Positions 18,731 to 20,555 of a stretch of DNA of 20,555 nucleotides are shown in pieces. The first letter of the stretch is position 1. Each line of letters begins with the position of its first letter. Location of the stretch: the IMG/VR virus record IMGVR_UViG_3300036852_000041, positions 1 through 20,555 of that record, one strand, 5' to 3'. Under the pieces are notes generated by a model. That model had not been told where the DNA came from and ran no database searches. It saw only the letters and a list, made by a program, of their open reading frames with translations. Source of the stretch: a virus. Position numbers and translations under genes: made by a program.

Positions 18731-19765
18731 TTAGATAGCGCCAATAGTTAGCAGGTTGATTACGCGGGTCTGAGCCGCAGGCTTTGAGCAGACCAGCTCT
18801 AGCAAGCAGACAAGAACCATGATGTAACCAAGCTGGAAGTTAGGCAGCAATGACTCAGGGCCAGCTACCGCGAAGGCAGCATCAGCGTGAATCTTGAAGC
18901 CCATGTAGTTCGTATTGAACAGGTTCAACACACCGGAACCGGAGGTACCAGCCGTGTTGATGTATGGGTCCATGTAAATCGGCACACCGGCCACGCTAAG
19001 AGCCGTGAACGCAGCGTTAACCACCTTGCCATTAGCGCCGTAAGCGCCTTCAGGCGTTACAAGGTAGTGCTCCTGCGGCAGCACGTCCTGGGCGAGCATT
19101 ACCCACTCGCTAGGACCCATGACACCGAAGGTTGGCTTCTCACCACCAGAAGCCTTGGTTGCGCTCATAATCCACTTAAGGACCGTAGCGCGGGTAGGCG
19201 TGGTAGCCGTACCGTCAATCAGGTTACCCTTCCAGAACGCGTTGGTAGCGCGGTCAATTCCGCCGTAGTTAGCGCGGGTTGGGTTGGCCGTGTTGATTAC
19301 GTCAGGGATAGACCAGGTAGCGAGGTTAGAAGCGTTCGCTACGTGTAGGTCCGTTGAAAGCGTGTCGGCAATGCTGTTACCAGCGTCGTTCATACGCGCT
19401 TCGATAAGCGGAATTACAGCAGCGTCGACCTGCGCAAGACCTTCCATCACGTAGAATGGAATAGGCGTTACGTAAGCCTTTAGGTCGAACTCAGCGTTCT
19501 GAATTCCAACCTGAAGCGTAGGCGCACTGAACGAACCGCTGTAGTCCGTATTCTGTGTGGTTACCATCGCGGAACCCTGGACGGGCTGCGTGATAGGCGA
19601 TACACCGCCAGAGATAGGCTCCGCAGCAGCTAGGTATGCACTGAGCGTTGGAGTTGCCTTGTAAAGCTGAACTACTAGCTTAGGAATGAATGCTCGACGC
19701 GTTACCGCGACTAGCTCGTTACCTACTGCACCGGAGGGTAGAATTCCCTGTCCCAAAACTGGCAT
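18731..19765 (-). CDS. Major capsid protein
   Basis: A 344-residue protein with AAGGA about ten bases upstream. Typical capsid features: N-terminal NELVAVTRRAFIPKLVVQLY helix, a section VQGSAMVTTQNTDYSGSFSA, ARMNDAGNSIADTLSTDLHV, the later VAGVPIYMDPYINTAG, and LNLFNTNYMGFKIHADAAF near the end. The arrangement fits an HK97-fold coat protein of medium size. It sits between a likely decoration protein and a strong terminator, the normal place. The C-terminus (LGYIMVLVCLLELVCSKPAA) is unusually hydrophobic, with two Cys. Confidence 0.85.
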   Translation of the reverse strand: MPVLGQGILPSGAVGNELVAVTRRAFIPKLVVQLYKATPTLSAYLAAAEPISGGVSPITQPVQGSAMVTTQNTDYSGSFSAPTLQVGIQNAEFDLKAYVTPIPFYVMEGLAQVDAAVIPLIEARMNDAGNSIADTLSTDLHVANASNLATWSIPDVINTANPTRANYGGIDRATNAFWKGNLIDGTATTPTRATVLKWIMSATKASGGEKPTFGVMGPSEWVMLAQDVLPQEHYLVTPEGAYGANGKVVNAAFTALSVAGVPIYMDPYINTAGTSGSGVLNLFNTNYMGFKIHADAAFAVAGPESLLPNFQLGYIMVLVCLLELVCSKPAAQTRVINLLTIGAI

Positions 19766-19801
19766 GTTAGTTAATTTCCTTTGTGTTGGTTTTTAGCTTT
19801 G

Positions 19802-19819
19802 GTCGCCCCCTCAAGCGAC
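19802..19819 (-). promoter_or_regulatory. Hairpin in the capsid mRNA leader
   Basis: On the minus strand GTCGC and GCGAC form a 5-bp stem with an 8-base loop, about 36 bases before the capsid ATG and after the stop of the preceding gene. No T-run follows. It could slow decay or mark processing of capsid mRNA. Confidence 0.3.
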
Positions 19820-19830
19820 TGTTGCTAGTC

Positions 19831-20142
19831 TTAGAACATTGACTTGATTTGTGTCAGAGTTACGGTCTGGTTAGAACCGGTATTCTTAACGAACCAGCAG
19901 AAACCGTCTGAATACAATGAAGCTTTAGCTGAGGTACCGCTTAGGTACGTAACCGTAGATACCCCAGAATCAGGAGTGAATACGACGGATGCGTTGTCTA
20001 CAGCAGGAAGCTCAATCAGCCAGAAGCCCTGCGAGATTGCAGTAACCTGAGTCGTGGTAAAAAGGGTTCCGGTGCGCGCACCAAATGCAGAACCAGCAGC
20101 GCCGAATGTCTGCTGTGCACCAACTTCAATCTTAACTGCCAT
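19831..20142 (-). CDS. Small beta-rich protein, likely head decoration protein
   Basis: A 103-residue protein with AAAAAGGAC before its ATG. Nearly all of it is beta-prone (VKIEVGAQQTFGAAGSAFGA, FWLIELPAVDNASVVFTPDS, KASLYSDGFCWFVKNTGS). It is directly before the capsid gene, with a strong ribosome site, which suits a decoration or head-stabilising protein made in large amounts. No named family is recognised. Confidence 0.6.
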   Translation of the reverse strand: MAVKIEVGAQQTFGAAGSAFGARTGTLFTTTQVTAISQGFWLIELPAVDNASVVFTPDSGVSTVTYLSGTSAKASLYSDGFCWFVKNTGSNQTVTLTQIKSMF

Positions 20143-20158
20143 TGTTCTTGTCCTTTTT

Positions 20159-20172
20159 GCCGCACAAGCGGC
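20159..20172 (-). promoter_or_regulatory. Hairpin before decoration-gene ribosome site
   Basis: GCCGC-TTGT-GCGGC on the minus strand, a perfect 5-bp stem with a tetraloop, followed at once by AAAAAGGAC, the ribosome site of the next gene. It resembles leader hairpins that protect or expose ribosome sites. The role is inferred. Confidence 0.35.
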
Positions 20173-20184
20173 GCTGTATTGGTA

Positions 20185-20430
20185 CTACGCGGTAACCTTG
20201 GACCACTTCTTGGTGGCGGGATTTACTACCTTGCGGAAGGGAGGCTTGTTCTCGTCTTCTACGGCATCTGGTTGCCCAGCTTCTATACCAGCCGTAAGCG
20301 CAGCCTGGTCAGTGAACTTGTCTAGGAACCGCTGACCGAAACGAGCGAAGGTCTGGCAGAGTGTGCACGAGCGCACGCTTGCATGACCATGAGCGCATCT
20401 AGAATCGAGAGGGATAACCTGACGTTGCAT
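20185..20430 (-). CDS. Hypothetical Cys/His-rich small protein
   Basis: An 81-residue protein. The N-terminal part holds RCAHGHASVRSCTLC: Cys12, His14, His16, Cys22 and Cys25, a spacing that could bind one zinc ion. An acidic helix follows, then a basic Lys-rich end (NPATKKWSKVTA). The ATG overlaps the stop of the upstream gene (TAATG). It lies at the start of the head genes; the role is unknown. Confidence 0.65.
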   Translation of the reverse strand: MQRQVIPLDSRCAHGHASVRSCTLCQTFARFGQRFLDKFTDQAALTAGIEAGQPDAVEDENKPPFRKVVNPATKKWSKVTA

Positions 20431-20555
20431 TATCTGCGGTTCTTTTCGAATTCTTCAACCATCTTGTGGGCTTCGTTGTTGGCCCAACCAGCAGGGTCTG
20501 CAACGAGACCATCGGGGTTGTTGATTTGGAAAGCGTTCTTATTGCGTGCTGCACT
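20430..20555 (-). CDS. C-terminal end of a head-region gene (runs off the window)
   Basis: The frame is open from the window edge to TAA at 20430-20432, giving 41 residues ending AHKMVEEFEKNRR. The readable part is polar and helical, with a charged basic end, as in many scaffolding or head-assembly proteins, and it lies upstream of the capsid gene. With only the tail visible the identity is a guess. Confidence 0.6.
   Translation of the reverse strand, partial: SAARNKNAFQINNPDGLVADPAGWANNEAHKMVEEFEKNRR

Overview
The window is part of a tailed-phage (or prophage) genome, with every convincing gene on the minus strand. Read in the direction of transcription (high to low coordinates) it is a late region: head genes, short-tail and tail-fibre genes, a set of Ala/Gly-rich virion proteins, a dense tRNA array, sugar-modifying enzymes and a lysis cassette. 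No contractile sheath, tail tube or tape-measure gene is visible. Four large low-complexity virion proteins follow the tail genes, which fits a podovirus-like phage with an ejection apparatus. Clear Shine-Dalgarno sites, many TAATG stop/start overlaps and bacterial-type tRNAs (long-arm Tyr/Leu/Ser, His with G-1:C73, Ala with G3:T70) indicate a bacterial, probably Gram-negative host. The genus cannot be told from the sequence.

Layout: 20555-18731, head genes (a truncated gene, a Cys/His-rich small protein, a small beta-rich likely decoration protein, the major capsid protein) closed by a strong terminator at 18644-18684. 18630-14418, tail adaptor, a large tail protein and two tail-fibre-like proteins sharing an N-terminal module. 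14403-8031, five genes, four of them large Ala/Gly-rich virion or ejection proteins. 7968-7310, three small proteins, one with two membrane segments. 7309-7194, a highly structured leader. 7193-4923, 26 tRNA genes, all with encoded CCA, together covering all 20 amino acids. 4746-3524, a hexapeptide-repeat acyltransferase and a GT-A glycosyltransferase. 3552-3182, two very small genes and a double-hairpin terminator. 3174-1, an HEVGH putative metalloprotein and a lysis cassette (small membrane proteins, M15 peptidase, DUF1353 protein, secreted trypsin-like protease), ending in a second copy of the small membrane gene that opens the cassette.

The most unusual content is the tRNA array. Thirteen tRNAs have the standard elbow (G18 G19 in the D-loop, T55 C56 in the T-loop). 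Eleven others read A18 G19 with G55 C56, one reads G18 A19 with T55 T56, and one pairs G18 G19 with C55 C56. The T54-A58 pair inside the T-loop also changes in step, to G54-G58 in five tRNAs and A54-T58 in one. These are paired changes at tertiary contacts and argue for a maintained alternative elbow, not decay. Two tRNAs also have C33, both Ile tRNAs have T37, and four have D-arms ending in tetraloops. Short tRNA-like elements sit in two of the longer spacers.

Several small genes were found by reading overlapping frames: 1478-1654, 2045-2197, 2197-2373 and 3418-3552.
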